A stretch of 64,000 nucleotides of DNA from Eutypa lata (GCA_022661535.1 JAKULF010000010.1:2852001-2916000); one strand, 5' to 3'. Counted from the stretch's first letter, positions 24,559 through 36,172 are shown. Translations and numbers: made by a program. Notes: a model not told the origin generated them from the sequence alone.

Positions 24559-26628
24559 TCACTTAAGCAATAAATTCCACAGCGCGTCCTTATCCACATA
24601 GTCGTGGTGGATGATATTCACCAGCCAGGCGTCGGCCCTCGCGCCCTCGAGCAGCCTCGCGCTCGCAGACCCCTTGTCGTAGACCTTGGCCCACTCGGCG
24701 AAGATGCCGAAGGCCTCCTCGCTCCAGGCGCGGAAGCTGACCTCCTCGATGATGGTGGGCGTGACGATCTCCTTGCCGGGGAACACGCCCCACGTGACGG
24801 CGTTCGTGCTGGGCTGCTGCTGCTCCTTATCTTTAACATCCGCCGCCTCTCCTTCTTGTTGGTCCTCACTGCCCGCTGCTGCTGCAGACAGGGCATCCGA
24901 CGACGTGAAGTCGCCCGCCGCGTTGGCCGCGTACCAGCACACATTTTCGCGGACGCCGGGGCCCCGCAGCTTCTGCTCGAGGACGCGCCAGTCCGCGGCG
25001 GGCAGGAAGAACTCGACGAAGGCCTTCTGGAAGACGAAGCCCTGGCGGGGGCCCCAGCCGTAGGTGGGGTCGGTGGAGGGCAGGCCGTTGACGGCGGGCT
25101 GGGAGGCGACGGTCCACCAGCCCTTGGAGTTGAGGCTCACGAGCTCGGCCGCGATCGTCGCCGTCTCCGGGTTGAACTCCTCCTCGCTCCACGGGATCGC
25201 CGACACCTCGCCCCGGAGGTGGCGCACGAACAGCGCGTTGACGTCCCCGACCGTCTCCGGGTGGCCCCACAGCGCCACGGCCTGCGCGTTCGTCACGTGC
25301 AGGCTCGGCCCGTACCCGTCGATCTCGCCGTAGGCGGGCGAGCGCGCGTCGCCCCAGCGCCCGTTGGGGAAGTCGTCCCACGTCGCTTCCCGGCCCAGCG
25401 CCCCCTCGCCCTCGGATATCGCGAGCGTGTTGGCGCGGGTGTTCAGGGGCCCCGCCAGCATGCTAGCTTCGGCGGGCGTGGCTTCGTACTCGGGGTGCGA
25501 GAGCGATCTCTCCGACACGATCACGCGATTCCGCGGTTCCGAGCCGACGGTCGACTGCCTCCTTTCGCGGTCCTGCGTCGGCGCGGGGGTCGACTGGGGC
25601 GACCCGTTGATCTCCAGCTTCGGCACGTTGACCGCTAAGTCGTCCACGACTGCCTCTTCTACTTCAGGGGTCGACGGGGGTATTAGGCTGGTCCGCTCCA
25701 GGATGAACGATACGGCCTTTTCGAGGTTCAGGGTATAAAAGTGGAAACCCCTGGGGCCCGGCGTTCTGCTCTTGATCTTCTTCACCTGCTCAACGATTTC
25801 GCTGACGATATCGACCCCGACGTTCTTCACCTTCTCGTCATCCTGTTTGACCGCATCTAACCTAGCCGATATCGGGCCTGGTATTGAGGCATGACTCAGT
25901 TTTGTTGTTCTCTTAATCATCTGATAGCTTTGAATTGGCATCAATCCCGGGATGATGGGTATTGTTTTAAAGGCACCACTTGGGTGTTCTCTTAGGGTTT
26001 GCTCAAACTTTTCGTATGCCTCTGTATCAAAGAAAAGCTGGGTCATAAGGAAATCCGCTCCAGCAAGCGTCTTGTCCACTAAGTAGGGGAGATCGTGCTC
26101 CAGGCTCTGACCCTGAGGATGACTCTCCTCGGCGTGACCCTCCGGATAAGCAGCAACTCCGATGCAAAAGTAGTCCCCGTGGTTTTTCTTGATATATTTC
26201 ACCAGATCTATAGCCCACACGAAACCCTCGTCAATCGCATTCTCGGGATCCTCGTTAGGGCCCTGATATTCATCGGCTCGGGGGGGATCGCCTCGTAATG
26301 CTAGAATATTCCGGATGCCCAGAACTTTCGCATCTTCTAGGGCTTTGTCGATCAACTTCCGGCTCATATTGGTACATGTTAAGTGTAGACACGTTGTCAA
26401 GTTCAGCTCCCTCTGACATATCTCGGCGAGTTCGAGCGATTTAGTTGCGGTTGATCCTCCGGCTCCCCAGGTGACGTTCACAAACAGCGGCCGTAGCGCT
26501 CGTGCCATTCGGTCGAGTCGGTCTCGGAGGTTCGCAAAGCCCATAACAGTCTTTGGGGGAAAGAATTCGAGAGAGAAATAATTAGAATCGGCCGGCAAGG
26601 CGGCTATCTTGTCGGTAATTTTCTCCAT
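24559..26628 (-). CDS. MET12: methylenetetrahydrofolate reductase, Met12 type (689 aa)
   Basis: MTHFR reduces 5,10-methylene-THF to 5-methyl-THF with FAD and NAD(P)H, supplying methyl groups for methionine synthesis in the cytosol. The gene has no intron. The N-terminal TIM-barrel (res. ~1-310) shows SLEFFPPKT with the catalytic Glu, LFVNVTWGAGGSTA, CLHLTCTNMS, NILALRGDPPR, CIGVAAYPEGH, FLMTQLFFD, IIPGLMPIQSY and KLSHASIP. A Ser/Thr linker (~325-420) leads to the eukaryotic regulatory domain with ATWDDFPNGRWGDARSPAYG, SKGWWTVASQPAVNG, YGWGPRQGFVFQKAFVEFF, VTWGVFPGKEI, the region that senses AdoMet in eukaryotic enzymes. Wording (EFFPPKT, GEIDGYGPS) resembles yeast Met12 more than Met13, so a second paralogue is expected elsewhere. 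The C-terminal half is much richer in GC than the catalytic half. Confidence 0.96.
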   Translation of the reverse strand: MEKITDKIAALPADSNYFSLEFFPPKTVMGFANLRDRLDRMARALRPLFVNVTWGAGGSTATKSLELAEICQRELNLTTCLHLTCTNMSRKLIDKALEDAKVLGIRNILALRGDPPRADEYQGPNEDPENAIDEGFVWAIDLVKYIKKNHGDYFCIGVAAYPEGHAEESHPQGQSLEHDLPYLVDKTLAGADFLMTQLFFDTEAYEKFEQTLREHPSGAFKTIPIIPGLMPIQSYQMIKRTTKLSHASIPGPISARLDAVKQDDEKVKNVGVDIVSEIVEQVKKIKSRTPGPRGFHFYTLNLEKAVSFILERTSLIPPSTPEVEEAVVDDLAVNVPKLEINGSPQSTPAPTQDRERRQSTVGSEPRNRVIVSERSLSHPEYEATPAEASMLAGPLNTRANTLAISEGEGALGREATWDDFPNGRWGDARSPAYGEIDGYGPSLHVTNAQAVALWGHPETVGDVNALFVRHLRGEVSAIPWSEEEFNPETATIAAELVSLNSKGWWTVASQPAVNGLPSTDPTYGWGPRQGFVFQKAFVEFFLPAADWRVLEQKLRGPGVRENVCWYAANAAGDFTSSDALSAAAAGSEDQQEGEAADVKDKEQQQPSTNAVTWGVFPGKEIVTPTIIEEVSFRAWSEEAFGIFAEWAKVYDKGSASARLLEGARADAWLVNIIHHDYVDKDALWNLLLK

Positions 26629-28076
26629 GTTGATGGAGCGCTAGAGTCTTCTGTCCTGTTAAGACGTCGAATCCAGGCTATATGGAAGGGATATAAGTGT
26701 GAACGAATTCTCCTCTGGAAGCCTAATCTATCTTTCAGGAGGTAAGAAAACCAGAAGCAAGCAGCAACTCATCCGCAAGACGAATTGGTAATTTGCAGTG
26801 TGGATGATGGCGGGGTGAGAGGGGCACGAGATCCCGATAGCGATGCCGTAGTCTTGAATGGCCGGGTAGTAGTTAGAACTAATAAACTAGCTGATGCTTA
26901 AGTAATTTCCGAATGAGGATTAAGCAGATTTAATGTTAGGAATTCTTTTGTTGTCACGTTGTGTCTTGTTGTTTCTTAAATCCCAACTCGTTTGACATTC
27001 AATGTTTCTCTATGAAGTATGTACCTACATACATACTTTGAAGCAACTTTTCCAAATTTTCGTCATTGAACTCGCCGCTTTCGCTGTGCCGGTCAATCAA
27101 TGTGGGGGTTTGTTGCATCTGCAGTGCACCCCGCATACCTAACCCTTTAACCCTTGGACAGGCAAAGGGTCACCTGTGTTACTTCGCACCTATTGAAGTT
27201 TAAAGAGGGAACCTTATTGGGTCTTTCATGATAAACGAACGCTCTTTGATATCAGAGCTGGGCTTTCATAAGCTACCGATGTTTGTGTCATACGTATGCT
27301 AGAATCCATTATGATATCAGCAATGATGATCGAGGGGCAATCAGGGTGTAACAGGAGACTTGTATGTAGTATGTGTCTTGTCGATTAGAGACCTGCCAAG
27401 AGGACAAGGTAAAACATTGAAGCTCGTGGCTGCTAATTACAGAGCTATATAGTAGTACAAAGGCTGAAAGGCTCGGGTCAGAGATATTGAATAAATGTTT
27501 GTAGTTGACGTAGATGTTTATGATGCCTAGATATGTACTTCATACATCATCAAGGGCCCTTTACCGCCAGCTGGGAGTACTTCATGATGCCAAGGCTTCT
27601 AGTCTTCTAGACTTCCATGCCTTCTTCTTTATTGGATCAACCAGCCCAGCCACGGAACCCCTTGTCATGCCCAAAAGGGGTTTGGTTAATTCTGTATGTG
27701 TGTAGTTATGTATGTACTTCGTATATCCCTTATCTCACGCTACCGCGGATCCCGTATGCCCTTTATCAAATCCGCACCCAGCTACCTATCGCATTTGTAA
27801 GCTGGGGATGGATGTCTGGCAACGTACGTATAATGGTGTTATATGGGGTGGAATTTACGTACGTCCATAGGGCGTGGAGCTGTACATATCGTCGTTCTCA
27901 TATCTGCCTAGATCTCGGAAGGGATAGACCGCTATACATAGTAATTGGAATCATCTCGTTTCATTGATTACACCATCAATCAGTTCCTTCCCTTTTCTTT
28001 ACTAGAGTTCTAGCTATCACGACTTCATACTATATACTCAGTTATAGTCTATACTCAACAACATACATAGTATCGC
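26629..28076. other. divergent intergenic region
   Basis: This 1.4 kb lies between the divergent MTHFR and aminotransferase genes and should hold both promoters. A 116-codon frame at 27617-27967 has no domain and an odd composition; I do not call it. Confidence 0.5.
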
Positions 28077-30436
28077 ATGATGGATTCGCCTGATATCAAG
28101 CCGGCTGTCGGCTCGGAGAAGCCGCTGCCGAAGGATATGAGCCATCACTATTCTGACGTGACCAAAGCTAGAGTTCCCTCTAAGATGAAGGAGTTCTACA
28201 AGTACTTTCAAATACCGGGGATTGGCCAGCTCGCCGGTGGTAAGTCTATCTATCAGTTCGGCTAGATCCAATGTCAACAAAACGGGGTAATTAGTTAACA
28301 TCAAAATCAACAGGTCTTCCCAATCCGGGCTACTTCCCCTTCGACACGCTCGAGGCCCAGACCGCTAAACCAGACCGATGGCAGCCTCGAACCGACGGCG
28401 ACGACAACGACAATGTATCAAGCCCCAGCAGTAGTGGCAGCGGCAGTCTAGCCTCCCCGCTAGCTAAGACCGTCATATCCTCTTCGAATTCGAAACAGCA
28501 GCAGAAACAGCCAGCGGCCGCATCACACATTGTAGTACCGCACGATTCGGCGGCCTCGGACCCCTTCAAGCGGATCGATCTAGCGACGGCGCTGCAGTAC
28601 GGCCAGGCCAACGGGTACCCGCCACTGCTCTCATTCATCCGGCAGTTCACGCGCGATTGCCTGCACCCGAACGTGCCTTACGCGGGCGGGCCCGATGTCA
28701 TCTCCACGGTCGGCTCGACCGACGGCATGTCCAAGGTGCTCGAGGTCTTCGTCAACAACTGGGTGCCGGGAAAGAGCGACCCGCGCGACCGGCCGGGCCT
28801 CCTGACCGAGGTCTTCATGTATACCAATATCTTGTCTCAGGTGAGTGAGCACGCAAGCGACCAAAGGCCCCCCGTAGGCTTGGCTAGCTAGTTAGTCACA
28901 AGCCTGTTCGTTCGTTCAGGCGAGGGATTACGGGGGCTCTAGCTCCTGTCGCAAGGTGCAGGAGGAGTTTCAGAAACTAAGCAGTCGACTAACTCGAATA
29001 TGTGAAAATAGGCCTCGCCTCGCGGTGTACAAGTCGCCGCAGTAGAGATGGATGATGTCGGCATGATTCCGTACGGACCTGGCGGTCTGGAGGACGTTTT
29101 GGCCAACTGGGACGACAGCAAGGGCAAGAGGCCGCATTTGATGTACACTGTCACGTAAGTTAGCTGTCAGCCCTCAGGTATATGGGCACTTCCCTACCTT
29201 ATGTAGTCTCTTCCCCCCCGAAACTTTGTTCGTATAAGGTTCTCAGCTTTTTTTTTTCTGAGACAACGCCGCTAGCGCTGTCACTCAGCCTCACTACTAC
29301 AAGTAATTCGTTCCACGAGCTGACTGCAGTGCGACCACAGGATGGGACACAACCCCACGGGCGGGGTCTTGCCGCTAGAGCGGCGGAAGGAGATCTACTC
29401 CATCTGTAGCGAGTACGACGTCATCATCGTCGAGGACGACCCGTACTGGTACCTGCAATTCCCGTCGGCAGAGGTGGAGGAAGCGCGGGCGCGGAACCAG
29501 CCCGTGCCCCCGCCGTCCGAATCCGACCTGGCCAGCACCCTGGAGAAGAAATCCGGCTACCCGTTCCTGGACTCGCTCGCGCCCTCGTTCCTCAACATCG
29601 ACGTGGACGGGCGCGTCGTCCGCCTGGATACCTTCTCGAAGACGGTCGCGCCCGGGTGCCGCATGGGCTGGATCACGGCGGCGCCCGAGATCGTCGAGCG
29701 CCTGCTCCGCGTCAGCGAGACGTCGACGCAGCAGCCGTCGGGCTTCGTGCAGGTCGTCATCGCGGAGGCCATCATGGGGTCGCAGCCGGAGGCGGCGCGG
29801 GCGGCCTTCGCCGCGACGCCCGCGAGGCACCAGGCGGCGTTCGCCGGGTGGCGCGTCGACGGCTGGGTGCGGTGGCTCGAGGGCCTGCGCGGCGAGTACG
29901 AGCGCCGCATGAACACGATGTGCTCGATCCTCGAGGAGGGGTGCTGGCAGCTGAAGCAGTCGACGCCCGTCCAGCACGCCGACGCCGACTGGGGCGTCAT
30001 CACCAAGACCCGGCTGTACGACTTCCGGTGGCCGCGCGGCGGCATGTTCCTCTGGGTGCGTCTGCGCTTCGAGACCCACCCCCTGTGGGGCGCCGCCAGC
30101 GCCGTGCACGGCAAGGTCGACGGCGTCGCGCTCACCACGGCCCTCATGGCCTTCCTGACGCGCAAGCCGTACCTGGTGCTCGCCAGCCCGGGCCTGATGT
30201 TCAGCGCCACGGACGAGATCCGCGCCGCGCGCGGCTGGGCCTACTACCGGCTGTGCTTCGCGGCCGAGTCCACCGAGAACATCGCCGTGTGCTCGCAGCG
30301 CTGGGTCGATGGTGTCCAGCGCTTCTGGCGCATCAAGAAGATCAAGGAGCTCGAGGAGATCCTCGATGAGATCAACGCGGGGGCGCTGGAGGAGACGGAT
30401 GGAATGGCGGACTTCGCTACGTGCATGGGCTGCTAA
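28077..30436 (+). CDS. Aro8-type PLP aminotransferase (aromatic / 2-aminoadipate) (642 aa)
   Basis: Fold-type I aminotransferase of the Aro8/KAT family, which transfers amino groups between aromatic amino acids or 2-aminoadipate and 2-oxoacids. Exons 28077-28239, 28314-28840, 29012-29154 and 29341-30436 sum to 1,929 nt. The N-terminus has HHYSDVTKARVPSKMKEFYK and IPGIGQLAGGLPNPGYFPFDT; LQYGQANGYPPLLSFIRQF and TVGSTDGMSKVLEVF follow. The third junction restores TVTMGHNPTGGVLP, with the Asn that contacts PLP; IIVEDDPYWYLQF holds the PLP-pyridine Asp; RLDTFSKTVAPGCRMGWI holds the PLP lysine near residue 378; the substrate-carboxylate Arg is expected in YYRLCFAAES. A Ser/Gln-rich insert follows the first motif, making it longer than yeast Aro8. 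The last exon is very GC-rich. Two ATGs lie in tandem at 28077 and 28080. Confidence 0.93.
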
Positions 30437-31459
30437 AGGTGCGACTGCCGAGATGCTGAGGTGCCTACTAACTGTCGCAAATTAATGTTATGGGCGGTAG
30501 GTGCAATGCTCATCTACCCGTCAAGTCGTCGTCAAATTAAGTGACGACACGCCGATGATTACTCGAAATATTCAAAATCCGAATAATGGATGTTTAACCA
30601 ATGATAACGAATGATTATTCCAACATAAAACGGTATAATATGAAGATTATTCGGATTATAGAATCAATTAAAATACATACCTTATTTATCATAAATAAAT
30701 GCTCCATTTGCTCTTGTAACAAAGTAACTAAAGCGTCAACTATTTTTGGCAGCGACTTGCCCGTATATTTGAGAGCGAGAAGGAGATGTCAGCGACAGCA
30801 TGTCACACATCACTACCCCATTTTCAGCAACGACTGGTAGCAGCCGTTCTGTCCCATAGATGTGTGCATAGGAATGGGCAGATACTAAGAAACAAAGGAT
30901 CAGTCGAGAATTCAGTTTGCACAGAGCTGGAATAAGACTGATATGCTTCATCATGGCTGAAAATGGCTGACGAGTAAACGGGTCTAAAACACGTATAGGT
31001 ACAGCAAGAGAATACATTCATCTTATGCTACATATTGCAACGGCCTATATGAGGCCCGGTGAACAATATGTTCATGCGGAATACTTGGTAGATAATGATT
31101 ACGTTTTCAATGATACTTTCGTCTAACGGGTGACAATACAGACAAGTTCTACAGATATAGCTTACTTAATACGTGCCCCTAACAAGATGCAAAGAGAAAC
31201 TGATAGCGAGGAAGATTTCAGACTTGGGTCATAATCGCCACTATGGGGATGTCCTTGGTTCAGTATTTAGGTACGTGTGCGTTCTACTCAGCATCATCAT
31301 CACGACGTTATTTGAAATCTAGCCACAGTAATGCTCAAACTAGGAAAATAGCCCACTGATTCATTCATTGACCTAATAACCGTTACGCCCCAACTGTAGA
31401 ACCGCAATGCTTCGTTTCCCTTTCCTCCGTTTCTAGACCAAGCTGCTCACCAAGTTGAT
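30437..31459. other. convergent intergenic
   Basis: This lies between the 3' ends of the aminotransferase and RPL4 genes. No supportable gene; the AT content rises at about 30.5-30.7 kb. Open frames of 65-93 codons on the minus strand overlap in two frames and are treated as chance. Confidence 0.5.
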
Positions 31460-32744
31460 CTACGCCTCGTTGACAACATCCAAGAACTCCTTAGGAGCTC
31501 TCTTGGGCTTGCCCTCATCAATTGACTGTTGACCGACCTTGTCCTTGACGAAAGTGGCGTGGTAAGGATTGAAGCGGAGCATGACCTGCTTGTTGCGCAG
31601 CGGGTTCTTCTTCTGGACGCTAGCACGCTTGGTCAGGGCAGTGCCCTTAGGAGCGCGGAGGACACTCTGGATTTCAGAGCTGTTGATCAGACGGCTGAGA
31701 TCGGCCTGCGAGACAATGTTGGAAGGCAGAAGGAAGTCCTTCTTGAGCTCGGAAGGCTTGGTGGTGGTGCCATAGATGTTGTCAAGAGCCTTGAAAGCGG
31801 CCGAGGTCCAGACAACGAATCGTCCGAGGTGACCACCAGGAGCAAGCTGGAGAAGGTTCAAGGAGTAGACGGAGCTGGTCTCAACACCGGGCAGGTTGCG
31901 GGTTCCCGTAACGAGCTCCTTGCCATCAACCTCGGGGTCGTAGATGACCAGAGGACCACGACGCTGGCGGTGGCGGCGGCCTCGGAGCTTACCCTTACCA
32001 GCACGGAGCTTCTTGGACTTCTTAGCCTTCTCGATGTCGGCAGCAGCACCGACAGCTCTCAGGATGGCCAGAGCGGCGCTGGTCTTGGCGGCGGCAGCGT
32101 TCTCGAAAACAGCCGAGTCAATAACAAGGGGGACTTCGGGAACCGAGGAGATCTGGTGGCCACGGGCGAGTAGCAACGGGGGAACGGCGGAAGCGGCAAG
32201 AGCAGAGGCAGTAGCGAATCGCCTAGGTCATAATTAGTATCGTGTCTTATAAGGAACATCACCGCCCGAAACCATCTCATGTTAATTGGCAAGTACTTAC
32301 TTCTGGCCCTGGTTGATCTTGATGTGCCACTTTCTCCAGGTCTTGGTAGGAGCGAACATGCGACCGGAACGGCACATGTTACCGAAAGCAGCCTGACCGG
32401 CACGGTGAGTACCACCACCAGAGACACGAGGAATACGGGCAACAGCACGACCTGCGTAGGAAGATTCGTTAATCATGCATTCTCGGATTTCCCCCCCTCC
32501 TTCTCACAAAAATCAATTCCAATTGTAGATTTTACTAACCAGTACCCCAGGACTCGGCAGAGGTCTGGTGACCGGCCTTCTCGCTCACGGAATAGGGCTG
32601 TCGCTTGTTCTTGGCGATACCAGTGTGGACTTGCTGAACGATATCAGGTCGGATGGGGGAAGTGAAGACGGTGGGAAGAGGATGAGTAGCTCCCGAGGGA
32701 GAACCATCCTTTCCAACGATGGTGACAGTCGGTCGGGAGGCCAT
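31460..32744 (-). CDS. RPL4: 60S ribosomal protein L4 (uL4) (372 aa)
   Basis: uL4 lines the polypeptide exit tunnel of the large subunit. Exons 32540-32744, 32301-32451 and 31460-32222 with 88 and 78 bp introns sum to 1,119 nt. Family motifs: [108 protein letters not shown] segment, [70 protein letters not shown], and the basic tail [19 protein letters not shown]. Introns early in the gene are usual for fungal ribosomal protein genes. It ends the run of housekeeping genes before the accessory region. Confidence 0.97.
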
Positions 32745-33173
32745 TGCGACGGTCGAAGGGGGTCACTGTAGTTAGTAGGTCGCGGTTGAAGTTGTGAGGT
32801 TAAAATTGAGGGATCTCGAAAATTCTCACAATCCAAAGCTCACGAAAAGTTGCATGGGGTTGGCAATTGATTGGGGCTACCACACAAAAATTAGATTTTT
32901 CCACTTTGCTCTGTGTGGGCAGGTGGGGCCATCAGGGCTGTTTGGGCAATTTACGGTGGCCCGTGCACAGAAGCTAAGCGATTCTTTGAGATATGTAACT
33001 AACGGGGTTTCTAGATCTTGTATCAGAATTTATAATGGGTCTTATCATGATCGTACTAGGCAAAAATTAAGATGTTCCATGAACATGTTAATTGAACGCT
33101 TTCAGGGACAAAAAATAATAATATGAAAACAACCCTTCTCCTTACAAGAGGGAAAAATAGGGCAAAAAATCAC
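32745..33173. other. RPL4 promoter region
   Basis: This holds the promoter of RPL4 (reading left) and the downstream side of tRNA-Glu. A 110-codon plus-strand frame at 32794-33126 runs against the expected RPL4 promoter and has no domain. T-runs at the right edge (A-runs on the plus strand, about 33155-33170) fit a pol III terminator for the minus-strand tRNA. Confidence 0.5.
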
Positions 33174-33264
33174 TCCGAATCGGGGAATCGAACCCCGGGC
33201 TACCCGGTTCGCATTTCGTAGAGAAAATGAGAGCGGATAATGTTAGCCACTACACCAATTCGGA
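33174..33264 (-). tRNA. tRNA-Glu (CTC) with a ~20 nt intron
   Basis: On the minus strand the acceptor stem TCCGAAT pairs with ATTCGGA. The D region reads TGGTGTAGTGGCTAACA, the T arm CGGGG-TTCGATT-CCCCG. The anticodon stem ATCCG/CGGGT (one T-G pair) encloses a loop beginning CT-CTC-A, so the anticodon is CTC for glutamate. About 20 extra bases (TTTTCTCTACGAAATGCGAA) sit after base 37, the normal intron site. It is the last conserved gene before the recombinase gene that starts 416 bp away, and so marks the border of the accessory segment. Confidence 0.88.
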
Positions 33265-33679
33265 CCATTACTTCATTTCTGGAGGACATCCATAATTGGA
33301 CCCATGCGCTGTTAATGGATTACTTTTGCCGCGAAAATAATACTTAAGCTGTTCATGCCGCTATTGACAAGTGGTACAAATTCACCGTTACCAATAAAGG
33401 TTCTCCGAACTTTACCCGGTCCAAAAATGACCCCCTATAGCCACATCTGGACTTCGTCCTTAACAATTTTCTCGCCCAACAGATAGCGCTACATATGGCC
33501 GCGTTAGAATTTGCAACGAATATGGCGTCCTAGGCGTCCATGCATAGGATGCAATGGAGGATGCAACCGGGTGGGATGAGGGGGGCATTTAATTCCCATC
33601 CCTTTCAAAACCTTCGTCCCTCCTTCTATCCTTATCATCAATTGCCTCACATCCTAACAACCAGCGATCAGATCGTAAA
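33265..33679. other. gap between tRNA-Glu and recombinase
   Basis: No gene. This would contain the recombinase promoter and, if the recombinase heads a larger mobile element, its left end. I see no clear terminal repeat, and the right end is not in the window. Confidence 0.4.
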
Positions 33680-36172
33680 ATGGTCAAACGTAATGGAGCT
33701 GCAGCACACTTTGCGAGGAGTCGCAAAGAACAGGAGAATGAAACCCGGACCCAGAAACCTAGACGTTTTGAAGAGGTTGCGGGAAAGCTCCATCAGTGCT
33801 ATGGTACAGTTAAGAAACAGAAGTATGTCGCGGCATTGTGGGCTCAGTAAGTTATCACTCATCAGTTCACTATACAGAGGTTGCTAGCTACTAATTTCAA
33901 GTAGATGGATATCAGATCAGCCGGATCTAGTATTGAAAACCCCAGATCCATACGCGCGCTTTATGACGGATTTGGCTTACGGAATTCGTGGCATGGAAGG
34001 CAACGAAATAGCATCTGCACAAACTATTGCCAACTACTGGGATTGTTTGCGTTCCATTCTGAAGCGTCAGTGTACACCCATACCCCCCGACGTAGCGCAA
34101 GCTGTAAAGGAGGTAAGTACACCCCTACACTATTGCCTGAGACCTCGGTTCATACTTTCCCGCAGTACGTCAGTAAAGAGCTGCTAGTGGCTATGGGGGC
34201 TGCCGCAGCGAAGCGCCCCAGGAGATGGGCCAATAGGCCTCAAGTAATGCGGCTCGCCAGGCAACTATGGAGTCGAGACTGGGAGACCCTTCCACAACCC
34301 GCAAGTAGGGTATATGACTGGGCTATGCTTATGGCTGATGTTTCGACTGCGGCACGCATCGGGGAATTGAAGGAGTCAACTCAGAGACCCGGATCTGGAC
34401 GTGGCCAGAAATTCGAGGTAAGAGCTTGGTAAGGACTGTGATATGATCGTAAGCTGACGTTTTGCTGTAGAGTGCAAGACTTATTGTTTTTCGCAATGAG
34501 CTTGGAAATGCGGAACTTACCCTTGAGCTTGAGCGTGACTTGAAGGGTTCCGGGCATTACAAGCAACGGTATGTTTGCTCCGCACAATTAAGATACCATT
34601 TAACATATAATAGGAGCCGTCAAGGCTTGTACGAAGGCACGGTTGAACATTGCCTAGCACTGAACCCACTTCTCCCCATCTTAGCTATTATCCTCTCTAG
34701 GGGGGCGCTACGCGATTTCAAGACAGCCGAGGAACTATTCGCGATACCGGCGCCCCCTGAAGACGAGGTAACGGTACTGAAATGGGAAGAGGAATTTCTC
34801 GCACAGCCACTCTTTACGGCAGTGCGAGCCCAAGGCCTCAAGACAGGGAAGATGGAGACTGCAGCTTACTATGGTAAACGCCTGCGCGATTGGGGTTTCC
34901 GGGCAGGTTATCCTCGACCCCTCACCACCCATGACTTTAGAGCACAGGCGTTGCAAGAAATGTGTAAGTCTGTTCAATGACGCCCTAGCATTCAAACTAA
35001 AATGTATTAGCAACGTCCCACACCGTCAGCCAACGCATGGCAGCCGCTGGCCACTCCCGGGATAGTGTATTTCGGAATCATTATCAAGCCAATAACAGTG
35101 GTGCGGATGTCCAAGGCCCTTACTTTTTCAAAACGAAACGTGACCTTCCAAACGAGCTATTGCGGAGTGCGGATATAGAATACGTCGAAAACCTAGAGCA
35201 AGAGCTTCCTGCTCAAGTTGTAAGCCTTTTCCATACTTTGTTTCTTTCACAGAACGCCACTCCCACCCCCGCACCTATCCATTTAAAGCCTTCACATTGC
35301 ATTTTGTTAATGCTCTTTGCCAACAATAGCGACGCGATGTCAGCCGACGACCGGAAGTCTTGGCTCTTCTTCTGGAACGATCTTCTCTTAAAGCGCCAAT
35401 GAGAAAAGAAAAAAGGTGGGACAAAGACACTATCAATAAAAAGATCTACGCAAATTACCACAACGAACTGCGAAAGAGACAACGACAAGGCGTGATTACC
35501 CAGTACCAACCAGATCCCCTCAGAGAGAAATTCGAAAGGATCAGGGTTCATATGCCGGAAAGGAATCGGCTTGCCAATGATCTCTTCGATATCACCACCT
35601 TGCGGAGCTCAGTGGGAAAGCAGGCCCTCCAAGATCTCATCGATCTATGCAAGAGGCGAACTGAGATAGAAACTTACCTCGGCCTGGAGCAATGCCATTG
35701 CGTGAGAGATAAGAAAGACTGGTCTCACATCTACGCTTGTGTTAAGAGGCGTTTGGAGAAAACCCAGGGTGGGGGCGACTTCTGCTTTGTCTGCCATCAA
35801 TGGATCGCTACGTCTTCCCAATGGGAAGCCCATTGCCAATCCCATCTCGACACGCTCAACATTCATCATTCATGTAACCCACTTTACGAAGGGAAGATGT
35901 TTGCAGCCCCGGGGCTTTGTCCTTTCTGCTTGTCGAATTCCGTGCTCTGTGCGTCGGCCAGGTTCTACCAGTTTACTTCCCAAGCCGAGTGGGCATCTCA
36001 TGTATATGCAGATTGCAATGAGTTCCTGCAGGAGATGGCGTGGAACAATCCAGTAACCTGCGTTCATCCTCTATGTACACTCGTATTCGCCTCAAAGGTG
36101 CGGTTCGTAGACCATTTGAACGACGCACATTGTCCTGGATTTCTAGGTCGGCATCTCACTCCCATGGATTGA
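33680..36172 (+). CDS. DUF3435-type tyrosine recombinase with C-terminal zinc fingers (708 aa)
   Basis: Seven exons: 33680-33846, 33905-34112, 34166-34417, 34471-34568, 34614-34963, 35011-35219, 35330-36172 (2,127 nt). Catalytic motifs of a tyrosine recombinase are in order: Arg189 in VSTAARIGELKES, His348-x-x-Arg351 in LTTHDFRAQ, His373 in MAAAGHSRDSVF, Tyr383 in RNHYQ. The context (ERDLKGSGHYKQ, LPILAIILSRGALRDF, GADVQGPYFF) is typical of fungal DUF3435 proteins. The C-terminal ~150 residues carry Cys/His pairs: CFVCHQW...HCQSH, CPFC, and CVHPLCTLVF...HLNDAH. DUF3435 recombinases are the 'captains' that mobilise Starship elements; related recombinases drive Cryptons. No stop or frameshift is seen and the base composition is unmutated, so it may be active. 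Reading straight through the sixth intron hits a stop at 35402; the 110 bp intron ending at 35329 resolves it. Confidence 0.88.

Noticed and set aside
24604..25638. 344-codon open frame opposite the MTHFR gene
   Set aside because: It is the antisense of a GC-rich coding exon, where long antisense frames arise from codon bias; its product is Arg/Ala/Gly-rich without a domain.
27617..27967. 116-codon frame upstream of the aminotransferase
   Set aside because: Odd composition with many Tyr/Cys/Ile, no domain, lies in a divergent promoter region.
29375..30210. Long open frames opposite the aminotransferase last exon
   Set aside because: Same antisense effect in a GC-rich exon; low-complexity Arg/Pro-rich products.
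31529..32173. 214-codon frame opposite RPL4
   Set aside because: Antisense shadow of a highly conserved ribosomal protein gene.
35220..35402. Stop codon ending the recombinase at 35402
   Set aside because: The stop appears only if the intron is taken as 33 bp; a 110-bp intron ending CAACAATAG at 35329 restores the frame into the zinc-finger exon.
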